From Chionoecetes opilio (Eukaryota; Arthropoda; Malacostraca; Decapoda; Majidae), in assembly GCA_016584305.1 (NCBI GenBank), contig JACEEZ010023694.1:30001-94000 (forward strand): a stretch of 64,000 bases of DNA. Reading direction: 5' to 3'. A program made the position numbers and the translations under genes. The notes under the pieces were generated by a model that saw only the letters and a list, made by a program, of their open reading frames with translations, had not been told where the DNA came from and made no database searches. Shown here one piece after another: positions 43,470 to 55,190 of the stretch (the stretch's first letter is position 1; each line of letters opens with the position of its first letter).

Positions 43470-43770
43470 TCCCGGGGGCCAAGCAAAGGGCCGTATGGCC
43501 CCGTCTCCATATAAAATTTAATTTCATCATTCATCCTTGGGTTTTATTTTGGGGGCCAAAAGCCCCCCCCCCCGGGGAGGCGGGCTTTTTCCAAAAAACC
43601 CCCCCGGAAAAAAAAAAACCCCATTCACTGCTGGGGGACGGGGGCTGGGGTTTTTAAAGAAGACCGCCCTTTCCGTTTTCCCGCTCCGCCCAAAGGGATC
43701 GAACCCGGGACTTCTGGGTTTTGTGACCCCGAGGTGCTCCCTCATTAAAGGCTGGTTAAACACTGGGGTT
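43470..43770 (-). mobile_element. tRNA-derived SINE, arm 2 copy (degraded)
   Basis: GGGATCGAACCCGGGACTTC near 43696 is the complement of the B box region of the SINE at 34515. GGCCCCGTCTCCATAT near 43498 matches its 3' part. Stretched homopolymers obscure the rest. Confidence 0.7.
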
Positions 43771-44719
43771 TTTTTTTGGGGCTTTTTGGGCCCCGACAAG
43801 GGGGCGGTTGGGCCCGGGGGCTGGTGTCATGATCGCCTAGGTTTTAAAAAAAAATAAAACACACCACTCACTCAGATTTTTACCCAAAAACCGGGGTTGC
43901 CGAAATTTCCCCGCCCCCCAAATTCAAAAAAAAAAAAAAAAACGGGGGGAAAGGCCGCACCCCCCCCTTTTTTCCCCCACTCCCCCCAATTTTTGGTTTA
44001 AAATTTTGGGGGTTTTTTGGGCAAAAAAAACCCTAAAAAATTTAACTTAAAATCCCCCGAAAAGACTTTTCACCTTTAAAATTGAACCCCAACTTCCCCA
44101 ATTTCCCAGGGCCAAGGCGATAAAATAAAAAAACCCAAAAATTTTTAAATTTTAGCAAACCAAAAAAGGGTTTTCTTATTTTAAAAATCAAAATTTTTGT
44201 TAGGTTGACTGGGGTTTGTTTAGTAGATGTCAAGGAAAAAAAAAAAACCAATACTACCCCTAATGGGTTTAAAGTGCGCGAAAATTTTATCTATCGCGCG
44301 CCAAATAAACCCAAAAAACCACCCCCTACCCCCTTACCCCCTGTAGTCCAAACGTGCCCCCTGACCCTGCAGGTCAGGCACGGGAAGCCGGGGACGCCCC
44401 CGGTCGTCAGAACGACTTGACGGGCCCACCTACCCAAGAAAGCGATACAAAAGCAAAAAAGGTCACAAGAAGAAAAAAGAAGATTTGTCGACCAAAAGGG
44501 AAACAAAATTGGGGGTGTGTAAACCCGAAATTTTCCTCCGCCCCCCTAAAAAAAACCAAACAAAAACCCCGAAAACTTCCCCTATCAAAACCAAAAAAAA
44601 AGGGGCCAAAAAAAAAAAAAAAAAACCCCCCCCCCAAGTGGGGAAAACCCCAAAGCCATTTTTACATTTTTGCCCCCCCCCCCCCCCCCCCCGGAAAAAA
44701 AGGGGTTTTCTAAATTTGT
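43771..44719. other. Degraded counterpart of 33.7-34.5 kb
   Basis: Poor consensus. TCACAAGAAGAAAAAAGAAG near 44464 corresponds to the clean TCTTCTTCTTGTGA near 33850. No gene is seen. Confidence 0.5.
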
Positions 44720-44960
44720 TTTTGTGTGGTGGGGTGTTTTGTGGGGGCCCTGTGTGTTTTGTGTGTTGTGGTGTGGGTTTGGGGGGTGTGTTGGGGTGTG
44801 TGTTTTGGGTGTGTGTGTGGGGTGTGTATTTTGGGGGTGTGTCCCGGTGTGTTTTGTGTGGGGGGGGGGGTTGGGGGGGGTAGGTGGGGGGATGTTTTCC
44901 GTTGGTGTGTGTTGGTGTTTGTTTGGGGTGTGGTGTGTGGGGTGTGTGGGGGGGGTTGGG
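44720..44960 (+). repeat. (TG)n microsatellite, arm 2 copy
   Basis: Inverted counterpart of the (CA)n at 33463-33708, here with many GGG substitutions consistent with poor consensus. Confidence 0.88.
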
Positions 44961-45899
44961 GGGTGGGGTTTTGGGGTGGGGTTTTAGGGGAAGGGAGAGA
45001 GTTAGGGGGAAAATTTTTTTTTATAACTCGGTCTTTCCCGGGCTTTAAACCTAAAAATAAACAAACCCCACTGTTTTGTATGCTTTTTTGGACTTCACAC
45101 TGAAAAGGGTTTTCCCCCCCTTTTGGCGCTAAAGCCTTTTTTTCCCCCACAGGGCCCCGCTTAAAATATAAATCCCCCTAAAAAAAAAAAAAATTTCAAA
45201 AGGTTCCGTCAAAATCCTGCCCTGGGGGGCCCCAACCCCCTAGCTGGGAGGGACCTGGACGAAGCCCCCAATTTCCCAACCCCCTTGACTACGGGGTTTA
45301 ATTTAGCCCCCCTGTGAAAAGGCCTGTCCACACTAGGGGGTCATGCGGCTGGCTTTGGGCTGGTGGTATGTTAAAAATACGACCTCGCGCCCAAAGACTG
45401 GGGCCTCACCCCACCCCAGGAGGGCGGGACGATCCGCCCACAAGATTGATTGATGTTTTTTTTCAAATTTTTGGGAACCACCTAAATATTTTTTGCATTG
45501 AGACTTTACCCTTTTAAAACCGTCAAATCGGAAAAATGTTTTTTGCTTCCGGGGACAGAAATAAACTTTGCAATGAAACAAAAATAAATAAAACGGGAAA
45601 GTTGAAAAAAAAAAAAAGGTGAGAGGAAAATTTTTTGGATGCACTATTTCGTTTTGGGTACCCAATTATTTTTTAAATTTTTTTGCTATAGTAAAAGAAA
45701 ATTTATTTTTTTCCCCTGAAACCGGGAAATGTCTCTAAAGATGAGGTATGTAGTTAGTAGGACCCAAATAGCGCAAGGGTAATTTTTCAAAGTAATTTTT
45801 TCAAGTACTTTTTGGTATTCTGCCTTGTATTTAAAAAACTGTCGGTGCAAAGTTTCGGGCTAATCGGTTGATATTTAGAGGTGGGGGATCGATCTTTGA
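44961..45899. other. Degraded counterpart of 32.56-33.4 kb
   Basis: Includes GGCCTGTCCACACTAGGGGG TCATGCGGCTGG near 45320, matching 33140-33170 in inverse orientation. No gene is seen. Confidence 0.45.
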
Positions 45900-47830
45900 A
45901 CATTCCTTTTTTTCGCCCCGGGTTGACCAAGAAAGAAACTAAATTTTTGGTTCTTGGCTTTATTTCCCTACTATCACAGGAGCAAACTTCCACCGGGGAA
46001 AACGTTTTACGACGATTTTTTACGCACACAAGGAAGAGAAGAAAGGTGCGCAGAGTGCAGCTGAGGTGCAAAGGAGGTCCTCGACTTCTGGACACGAGCA
46101 GGATCCCCACCATCGCAAAAAACTGCGTGAGGAGGAAGATTAGGACTTTTCGACGAGGGAAAGATCCTGAGCAAAAGCAAAAATAACTTGCTTGCAGCTT
46201 GCAGTCACGCCTGCCGAAAAAACAGAAGCCCTTTCCCAAAGAAAGTCCCCCAGACCTTTTGGACATCGCCCACCCCGACGCCCTCACTCTGATGACCTTC
46301 CTGAAGAAAAGGGAATTCCCTTTCTTCCCCAGGGGGGAGAAGGGGACAGGGTTCGATGGCTGGTTGGACAAGAAGCTGAAAGAGGGTTTTGCGACGTAAA
46401 AGCTCTCTCTACGTAGCCGTAAACAGACCCCAAAAGGGAAGAGATGGTGGAGTGGAGTCTCACGTCTGAGTCATCAAGTCCAGCCAACGCTCCCCAACAC
46501 ATCGACTTTCTTCCGACGCCGGGGCGTTCTCCCCCAAAGCTTTGAGGACAGGGCACGAAGTCCGTCCTATCCCTGATCTCGTCGGAGCCCTTGACAGAAG
46601 GGGGCATAGCCGCCAACCCTTTCGAATTGTGGGGGCTACGGCAAGTGCTTGGGCCCGATCCAAAAGTTTTGGCTGAACCCCGAGTCCATTCGACAGGCAA
46701 GAGCGAAGTAAGGGTCATTTTTGGGGGAAGGACATCAAAGAGACTTTAGACTCTTCCCCCTCTTACCGGTCTTGGGGGGGGAAGACCTTCCTCGGGACGT
46801 GGCCTCGCGCCGAAAGACCCGCCATCCTCGCACGGAGAAGGGAGGGGAGAAGCCCCTAGGAGTCCCGAAATCCCCCTCCCCGGAACGGGTATGCCGCCGC
46901 TACAGCGTGTTCGAGGCTCTGGGAAGACGGGGTCCCGGGAACGAGTCGTGGCGAGTGCTTGACACAACCAGGAAAAACTGGAGCCCCTCAATATGATGCA
47001 CCATCTTGAAAAAAGAAGACGGCCCCGACCCCCGTTTCACTTGCTTGCGTCATCACGTGCTTTTCCTTGAGAAGGGGGCCTTTTTTACGTGTTTTTGGGG
47101 CATCTTTGGTCCTAGATCACCCTCTTCTCTCGTTCAAGGGCTATGGGTCTTACCAAACCCGTCGGCAAAAAACCCTCCCACCAAAGAAAAATCGCCGGAG
47201 ATCTGGCTCAAGATGGACACTCATTCAAGGTTTTAAACGTCTGTTAGACAAAACCCCCGTGACGAATTAAGGAAACCGCTGAGTGGCCCTTTTCCTCGGC
47301 GGCGCTCTTCCGAAGACCTCGACCCTAGCCCGGAGCGCTTCTCGAGCGCCTTTTTGGGTGGGCGTATCATTTACGCCCGAAGATGATTTGTTTTGGAGAA
47401 GCTGATGGGGTCATCACACCTCGGAAATGTCACCCCCGCGGTTCTCATCGTTCGCAAAAGAGATCTAGTCCCGCGATGGTTGAATCGACGGTTCCCTCCT
47501 CGCTCCCGCCAACGATCTTGGATTCGCTAAGGACATCCTTCAGTACCCGACGAAAAGTATTGGAAAGGCCGCTTCACCACTCTGAGCCGCCCTTTCTGGT
47601 ATTGAGCGAAGATCTCATTGGCCTATCACGTTCGACTCACGTCCCCTGTCTCCGACAAACAAGCAATTGTTAAAAGGCCCTTCTCTACGAGAAGGAGCCG
47701 AGGAAACCCCCCCAAACGAATAAACCCCCATCATCACAAATTTCCCGCGGCAACACTGCCCCCTTCGCCAAGAAAAAATTTCCCCCCCCTCTTCACCCGC
47801 CACAAAGGTGGGGGCCCCCCCTGATACCCC
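45900..47830 (+). pseudogene. Transposase-like pseudogene, arm 2 copy (degraded)
   Basis: Inverted copy of 30600-32560. Some blocks are better preserved here, such as LLDIAHPDALTLMTF (about 46255-46300, plus strand, compare HSDALTLM in arm 1). KDIKETLDS lies near 46731, and EEGVITPRKCHP-like sequence near 47405. Frame breaks and stretched homopolymers are more numerous than in arm 1. Differences between the copies cannot be read as evolution until consensus errors are excluded. Confidence 0.65.
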
Positions 47831-49159
47831 CCCCCCCGAGGGCTAAAACTCACCCAAAAGGGGGGACCCGCACCCTGTGGGGAAGGGAGTCCGTTGTCCC
47901 TTTTAAGAGTCTCCCCCCTTAATAGGCCAGTACAAAGGGTAAAAAACCCAAAATTGAATCCGCCCCCAAATATCAACCGATTGAGGGCAAACTTTTTAAC
48001 GATGGTTTCTTGCATGTACCCTTAAACCCCAAAATAGGAAGAAAAAATTCAAACTTTTGATTTTTATTGAACCCCAATGTTCAGTTTTCCCAAAAATTTA
48101 TCTTATTCATCGGTAGTTTGATATACCCTCACGGGGCAGCACTGGGGAAACAAAAGTCCCTCGAAAACGGGAAGGGTTGGATTGCTCCGCACGACCGCGC
48201 GGTGTTTAAAAAACCCCAATTTTTAACCGCCAGCCTCACCCCCAGCCTCAGGCCCTTTGTCTGGAGGGCCCTTTAAAGGGAAAAGGTAGTTTTGCAGATT
48301 TTTGCAATATTTTTATTTTTTTTCATTTGTGACTATAGCGCCCGTAGGCGTGGGACCCGTGGCCCGGAGGGAGGGTCTGGGGGTTCATTTAGGGCGTGAT
48401 GGTTGGGCCTCACCCCTTGGTGGCACATATGGATAGAAATGCTCTAAATTCGTACCCCATCAACCTTTCTGATATATTTTTAAGCATATATTTGTAATAA
48501 TCATAATAGGGGAATAAGTAAATGTTTTCTAAAAAATACTCAGGAGTATTCCACGACAGTGACGTGGGGGCATTGGTGGGATGTTAAAACCTTTGGACCC
48601 GGTCACTTCACCCCAACTGGCTTCACAGGCAAAAAAAGGTTGGGAAAATGTGACTTTTTAGCAAACTGCAATTTTATTGGATGTAATAACGAAAAACCAA
48701 AAGGAAACCCTTTTATTTGTGTGTGCGCCACAAAATTTTTTGCAAACAAAAGGGTTTATTGCACTTTTTAAAATTTCTGCCAAAAATTGGACTTTAATAG
48801 AAAATCATAGAAAATATTTGTTGCCCGGAAAAATCCCAAATTAAAAGTTTATACAAATCCCCCCATCACGTATGGCCTTTATAACCCCGGGGGGCCATTT
48901 GCCGCCGTCCGGTGAAATCTAACCCTTTGGGGGGAAGGTGTTTTTAAAAGGGCTATTTATCATATAAAAAGGGTTCAATGATGTGAGAAAAATGCTGGGG
49001 TTACATTGAGGTTTTAAATGTAGGGTGATAATTTTTCTGGGGATTTTCCTTAGAGGGCTACCCGATTTTTCCCAGATTGAAAGATTTTTTCCTTTTTTTT
49101 ATTCCTTTTTCTTTTCAAAATCGTAAACAAAACTTTAAAGGGTTTGGTTTTGCAACGTG
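47831..49159. other. Degraded counterpart of 29.25-30.6 kb
   Basis: The dispersed repeat (GACTATAGCGCCCGTAGGCG and TGGTTGGGCC-type words) lies at 48310-48430. A 70-codon ORF at 48559-48771 with CNNEKPK mirrors 29621-29857. No gene is supported. Confidence 0.45.
48310..48430 (-). repeat. Dispersed repeat, arm 2 copy of 30000-30095
   Basis: Reverse orientation, preceded by T-rich DNA (the complement of the A-rich tail). Shares GACTATAGCGCCC with the clean copy. Confidence 0.65.
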
Positions 49160-49900
49160 TTTGGGGGTTTTCAGTAAGGTTATTTTAGTTTTCTTTAGGG
49201 GTTATAAATGAGGTTTTTGGTTAGTAAATTTTGGGGGTTATAGTGAGGTTAGGTTAGTTACTTTTAAGGGTTATAGTGAGGTTAAATTAGATACTTATAA
49301 GGTTATAGTGAGGTTAGGTTTAGTTCCTTTTAAGGGTTATAGTTAGGTTAGGTTAGTTACTTAAAGGTGTTATAGTTAGGTTAGGTTAGTTACTTTTAAG
49401 GGGTTTATAGTGAGTTGGTTAGTTACTTTAAGGGGTTATATTTAAGGTTGTTAGTTACTTTTAAGGGGTTTATAGTGAGGTTAGTTTAGTTACTTTTAAA
49501 GGGTTATAGTGAGGTTAGGTTAGTTACTTTTAAGGGGTTAGTGGGTTAGGTTAGTTACTTTTAAGGGGTTATGTGAGGTTAGGTTATTTTACTTTTATGG
49601 GGTTATAGTGAGGTTAGGTTAGTTACTTTAAGGGGTTATAGATAGGTTAGGTTAGTTATTTTAAGGGGTTATAGTTAGGTTGGGTTTAGTTACTTTAAAG
49701 GGTTATAGTGAGGTTAGGTTAGTTACTTTTAAGGGGTTAGAGTGAGGTTAGGTTAGTTACTTTTAAGGGTTATAGTGAGGTTAGGTTGGGTTGTTTTTAA
49801 AGGGGGTTATAGTGAGGTTAGGTTAGTAATATTGCAGGGGTTATAGTGAGGTTAGGTTAGTAATATTGCGGGGGTTATAGTGAGGTTAGATTAGCAACCC
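49160..49900 (-). repeat. ~33-bp satellite, arm 2 copy
   Basis: About 22 units of GGTTAGTTACTTTTAAGGGG TTATAGTGA. Inverted counterpart of 28500-29250 and more regular, so the unit is easier to read here. Two units near 49830-49870 use AATATTGC.GGGG instead of ACTTTTAAGGGG. Confidence 0.92.
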
Positions 49901-49909
49901 TTATGGGGT

Positions 49910-50640
49910 CCATGGGGGCGAAAGCCGCTTCTGGCTAGGAAGGTTAGGTTTTTCTTTGACCTCCTATGACCAGCAAGCATGGTGGCCTTAGGAAAACTTG
50001 GGTTTTTGGGTAGGGAAGGCAGACACGACTCATTATTGCTCTCCCAAAATTTGGGTCCAAATCTATAAAATAATCAATTAAAGGGAAATTCTCTAACAAT
50101 GGGTATCTAGGGAAATCCCTAATTTAGGGAATTCCCTAGATTTTTACAAAATAGTGACTTTGATGATTTTTTGGGAGCCATAAATCACTTATATTTGCTT
50201 ACCCCACCCAAAAACCCGTATTCCCAGCGGATAAATCTAAGAACAAAGGGCCCACTCCCTATCTTTTTCTTCTTTTTATAGCCCAAAAAGCTTGGGGACA
50301 TGGTGGGAAACGGGGGTTTTTGGTTGGGGGAGCACACACATAAGGGTAATATGGCCCCCAACAAAAAAATCCATAAACTAGGGAAATTTCCCTAGTTCAT
50401 ACTTTATCGGGGTCATATACCCTTATATGTGTGCTCCCCCCCCCCAAAAAAACCCGGTTTCCACCATGTCCCCAAGCTTGTTGGCTATAAGAAGAAGATA
50501 GAACGTTGAGCCTTTATTCTAAAGATGACAAAACCCTCCAGACCTAACCTAGCACCCCTCCTCGAGCCCCTCGTGCTGTGCTGTGCACTAACGTACCATA
50601 ACTAACCTGCCCTACAAACCTAACCTAACCTAACCTAACC
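49910..50640. mobile_element. Fold-back element, arm 2 copy of 27705-28440
   Basis: The centre is near 50375. CTATCTTTTTCTTCTTTTTA TAGCC and AAGCTTGGGGACATGG on the left face CCATGTCCCCAAGCTTG and GGCTATAAGAAGAAGATAG on the right. Short pure (CCTAA)n at about 50619-50641 lies at its outer edge. Confidence 0.78.
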
Positions 50641-51479
50641 TATCTGACCGCACCTAACCTAAACCCCCCTGCCCGACCCAACCTAACCCAACTCGACTAT
50701 AGTTTTTTCTCAAGAACTGAATTTATATCGGCCACGTAGGCCAAGTAAGGATCGGCACTCATTACATCTAAACAGATGTGTTTAGGACAGTAATATAACA
50801 CGTAGAGCCAACATTTTGGTTAGATTACCGTGGAGCCCTTGTTCTTTAAGATTTTCCCCGCCATTCCCCAGGCTTGTTGCTATATGGGGAGAAGAAAAGA
50901 TAGGGGTGAAGGACTTTCAAAGATTTATCCAAAAATAACAATAAAAAAAAATACGGCACAAAAAGTCATTCGGACCAATTTCCTTCCCGCTCATCCCAAA
51001 ATCCCACAAAAACCTCCAAAATCCAACAACAAAAAAAGATAATTCCCCACAGAAAACCACCAATACCCTGAAATATGGAGCCTACCAACGTCTTTAACTA
51101 ACCCTTAATTAAAGGTGACACAAGGTACTACGCGCTAAATTAGTGTGTGTGATGTATGTAGTACGCATCGTTAGGTATTGTGGTGTTTTGATGATAGCTA
51201 CGTCGTCAATCTCCGAATTGTAACTATTGTACGACGTCCATCGGTTGTGGTCGGCTTGTTCTTGATCTTGAATCTTGATTTTGATACATCTCCAGCTAAT
51301 GGCTGCCGTGAAGCTTTGGTCTCGGCGTTTTCGCCACTGCGTAATCTGTGGGGAGAGAGCAAAAATGGGGGGAGGGAAACACCGCCAGGTGTTTTCCACC
51401 CCCGCTCCGAAACCACACCACCTGGGTCCCCTGTCACCGAGGGGCCCCTTTCTCTCATTTCTCATCCTACGTGCTCTCC
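50641..51479. other. Unassigned clean DNA flanking LINE-C
   Basis: It contains a TTGATCTTGAATCTTGATTT repeat near 51268 and GC-moderate DNA. ORFs (51109-51465 minus, 51178-51555 plus) overlap on both strands without domains. Confidence 0.45.
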
Positions 51480-54450
51480 ACGAATTCTCCTAATTCTTTT
51501 TACCCTCTCACGCACACTCTGTCACTCCTCCACTTCAGCACACAACCCAGCGTAAATCATCTCCCCACTCTGTCTCTCACTTGCCTCTATCTCCTATGTA
51601 CTTCCACTACCGACGCAAAGTCTCCTACACACTAACCTCCAACAAGAGTTTTATGTCTGAGAGAGGGACATTCGATCAGGTAAGCAAGAGGCGCAGGCAG
51701 ATGTGCAGCGATGCCGTGTAGTTAGATGCCACGGTTCATCCACTCCTGTCACACACATCCCAACACACCTTGCGGCCACCATTCTCCATCGTTACTAACA
51801 CTATTTACCTCCAGGCGCTTTGTCCTGCTCTGAAGAGTAATCCCCTCAGCCCCTCATAGAACCTTTCATTCGTGCTGGTCCTTTCTCTGTACCATTCCAG
51901 TGTTGATTTCTCTCACTCATTCCCCGCAGCCTTCTCTTTCCCCTTTCTCTTCCACTCTCCTATTTATTTCCTTTTTGCATAACAGCCATACATCCATATG
52001 TCTCATCACTCCTGTTCACAACATTCCAGTTCACCTGTCCCATCTTTCCCTTTTACTGAGTCTTTCAGCACTTCCCATACTTTTCCAGTCCCAAACCTAC
52101 TGTGCCATTGCTGTCATCCATTCGTTGCAGTCTACTCTGTACCTCAGTCCTGCCTTTGCTATCCTCTCTCTGACGTGCCTCATCCCCATGTCTCCTCTAA
52201 TCGCTTCCCCTGCTACTACCTATTGGCACCTAATGCTATTTCTGCCTGCTTGTTCTAGTGTTACGTCTAATCTGTCCAACTCCTTCCTTACCACACCATT
52301 GTTTCAGGCCATACATAATGCTAGGGACTACCACACCCTTCCATAGTCCTCTCACCACGTTTCCATTTTAGTTGGCCCGACATCTTCCACACTGCCTAGC
52401 CTTCCAACCCACTGCTTGGCTCTAGCTTCCTCATCATCTTTAGTTTTTCTCACAGTCTTATCATCTAACCAAATACCCAATACTGTACTCTTTCGTTCTC
52501 TTATATTTCATTCCCACCCATCACAATCCAAATTCCTGTCATCATCCGGTCATCCCCATTCACCACAACACTGACTCTTCCCCTTACCTGAGTCTCTACA
52601 TTGAAGTCCTTCCATACTCAGTCCACGCTATTCGCATCTCTTGTAGCTATTGTGGTTTTCACTTAGGATCACCACATCATCTGCATACATCAGTACACTC
52701 AACACTTCGATCTCCAATTTTCACACCGCTGGACCTGTACCTTCATTCGGTCACTGCCCATTTCCTCAACAATAATCCCAAAAAGTAAGGAGAAGGACAC
52801 AGCCTTGTTACCTTACTCCTCGCTACAGGGTATTCACCCATCCATCTCGAGGTCACCCTAGGCTGAACTTGGCCCTGTGTTTCCCCATACATACTGCTTA
52901 TTATTTTTAACAACCTTCTTACTCATGCCAATTCGTCTCCAATACCTTACAAGCATTCTTCCTATCCACTCTGTCTACTCTTTCTCATAATCTAGTAAGG
53001 CCTATAGATATTTCTTTCTTACCTCCTTCCTTTTCTCTCATCACTTCATTCCACACAACATATTGTCCTCACTCTTCTGTCTTTTCTGAATCCATTCTGC
53101 TCTTCACCCATCACCTTATTTTCTTCCAACTTCACCTAGTCTTCATTCAGTACACACAGAAATCTTACATACGCGTGTCAACACACCCTATTGGCCTGTA
53201 ATTTTTAATCTCCTTCCTACTCCTGTGTCCTCCCTTATGTTATGAGGGTCACTCTACTGTCTTCCAGCACCAGGCACCCTTTTCTCTGCTCCATATATGT
53301 CCCACACAACTCATGCATTCCCTCAATTACTACCCTCACCTCCCCTCTCTATAGAATTCATACGGGATACCGTCCATTCCAGGGACCTTCCATTTTTTTA
53401 TTTCTCCTCTGCAAAGTCAAGCAGCAATTGGGCCATTTCCAATTACTTCCTCGCCTAACAAACCCAATGTGACCATTCCATGTCTCCATGATCACAATCA
53501 CATTTTCACTCTATTCCTGTTGCTTACAAACCTTCGGCCATAATATATACTTCCTTTCATTCTCAGCTCTCGCTCCTGTTCCTTCGCACTGTCTGTAAAC
53601 CACTATCACCAGAGCCTTTCTCCTTCCCTTACGCACCTTATATTCCAAACGTACTGCACAATATCCTCCCCTTTCCACACCCTCCTACATCTAGCTCCTC
53701 TCTCTATACTGCTTCTGCCTCCAAGTACTCCCACTCTGCACCCTTTTTCCTGCTGCTTACTTCTGCCTTTCTGATCATACTGTAGTCTCAGCTCTACTAG
53801 TTCAATTCTCTGTCTCTTTGTGTTTCTGTCACTCCAACTACGTTCCCAATGTTCCATTCCATACATTTCCCTTTTCTGAGGTCTCCATTTTTTCACATTT
53901 AATCCTCCTAACATTCACACAGCCAATCTCACATTCCTTTTGTTGTCACAGTCCTCAATTCGCTTTGTCACCTCTTTTCCCCACCTGCAAAGTCTCTCAT
54001 CGGCGCAGTATCCACTCACGCATTCTTCCGCACATCACCTCTCTCCTTCCAAGTTTATGTGCACTTTGTCTCCCTCAAAGACCTCCTGTGGGAGTGGACT
54101 CCGGTCTATGAAGCTTACTCCATAGTCACCGGATCCTCACTGCAATCCGCTTTCATTTTTACAACCTCCTCTTGGAGTCGCTTGTTTGTGTCGCCGTCTT
54201 ATTCAGCACATACCCTGCTTTTCCCCGAGGTCGCCTCATGATTCCCACCCAGCCACTCGTACTTTCTTCCTGTCCTTCTTCTATCCTTAGGCACTCCATC
54301 ACCTTGCCCACCGTCCTGCTCGGGGCCTAACCTCGCTAGGCTTTCCCCCTCTCCCTGCATTATCACCTTCCTTCCTGTACACCCTTCACCTGATCTCTCC
54401 CTACTTCACAACATCCTCCATACCCTTACCACTCAGGCTAACCAGCACAC
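51480..54450 (-). pseudogene. LINE-C: APE endonuclease plus reverse transcriptase, arm 2 (cleaner copy)
   Basis: Minus strand. An endonuclease-region remnant with NWKWPNCCLTLQR-type sequence lies near 53400-53480. KNYRPI is near 53205, ALLDYEKE near 53000-52980, and MSKKVV near 52930. The catalytic YADDVVI lies at about 52688-52668, with downstream thumb-like sequence to about 52300. A basic 102-codon ORF (53606-53914) lies in the 5' part. The consensus is clean, yet several frameshifts and stops remain, so the element itself is decayed. Compared with LINE-A, the same motif order is seen with different residues (LDYEKE versus LDIEKAYD; YADDVV versus YADDMI), so it is a related but distinct family. 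Confidence 0.85.
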
Positions 54451-55024
54451 CTCTGGTCTCTTATAAGCACGGTCGCCTAACATTCTTCACCATACTGTCC
54501 CCTATACGATGGTGCCTGGAATTTTTTATAGGTAAGTTACTGGTACTTTGTTTATTGAATAGTATTAATTCGGTTGGTTTTACATTGATTTACACTGAAT
54601 TGAGAATTGAACTTTGTCTTATAACTTCACTAGTTTCTTTATTGTACGAACACTTTCTCGCTGCGGAGAGTACTGAAATGGGAATGACTTAGGGAAAGGG
54701 TAGGGGTAGGAGTAAGGAGTGAGGGGGATTGCTGGCCACAGCTCAGGCAAGTAGTTCTATGTTTTACTTCCTGGCACGTTGAATAGATATATATGATTTG
54801 TTTAGTAGTCGTGGTTGATACGTGGAATTTACCGTATTAAGGCTTAACACTCTTTTTTGGGAAAAGTGTGGGAATTACTGTCCTAACACAGAATAATCCC
54901 TGAGTTTTAACAATAAACACAAGAACTATATTTGAAGCATCGTCCTATTTATTCATCCTAAGTATTATGTTCTCTTGTTTTGAGATCTCAGACACACATA
55001 TAAGCTCAAACCCAACACAAGAAA
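54451..55024. other. Unassigned DNA before LINE-C (minus orientation)
   Basis: AT-moderate, largely clean, no domain-bearing ORF. Counterpart of about 23240-23770. Confidence 0.45.
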
Positions 55025-55190
55025 GCTCCCCCCCTGATCAAAAAGCTCTCCCCCCTGACACGGGAAAGCTCCCCAATTGAACGGGAAAAACTTTACATCT
55101 GATACGGGAAAAAATTTCCCCTCATACAGGGAAAGCTCCCCCCTCGATAAAGGAAGGCTCTCCCCTCTGATAAAGGAAAGCTTTATAGCA
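55025..55190 (-). repeat. ~28-bp minisatellite, arm 2 copy
   Basis: Units of GATAAAGGAAGGCTCTCCCC and GATACGGGAAAAA type; inverted counterpart of 23065-23245. Confidence 0.82.

Noticed and set aside
50619..50641. (CCTAA)n as a chromosome end
   Set aside because: Only about four or five units, internal, and bordered by non-telomeric DNA and a fold-back element.
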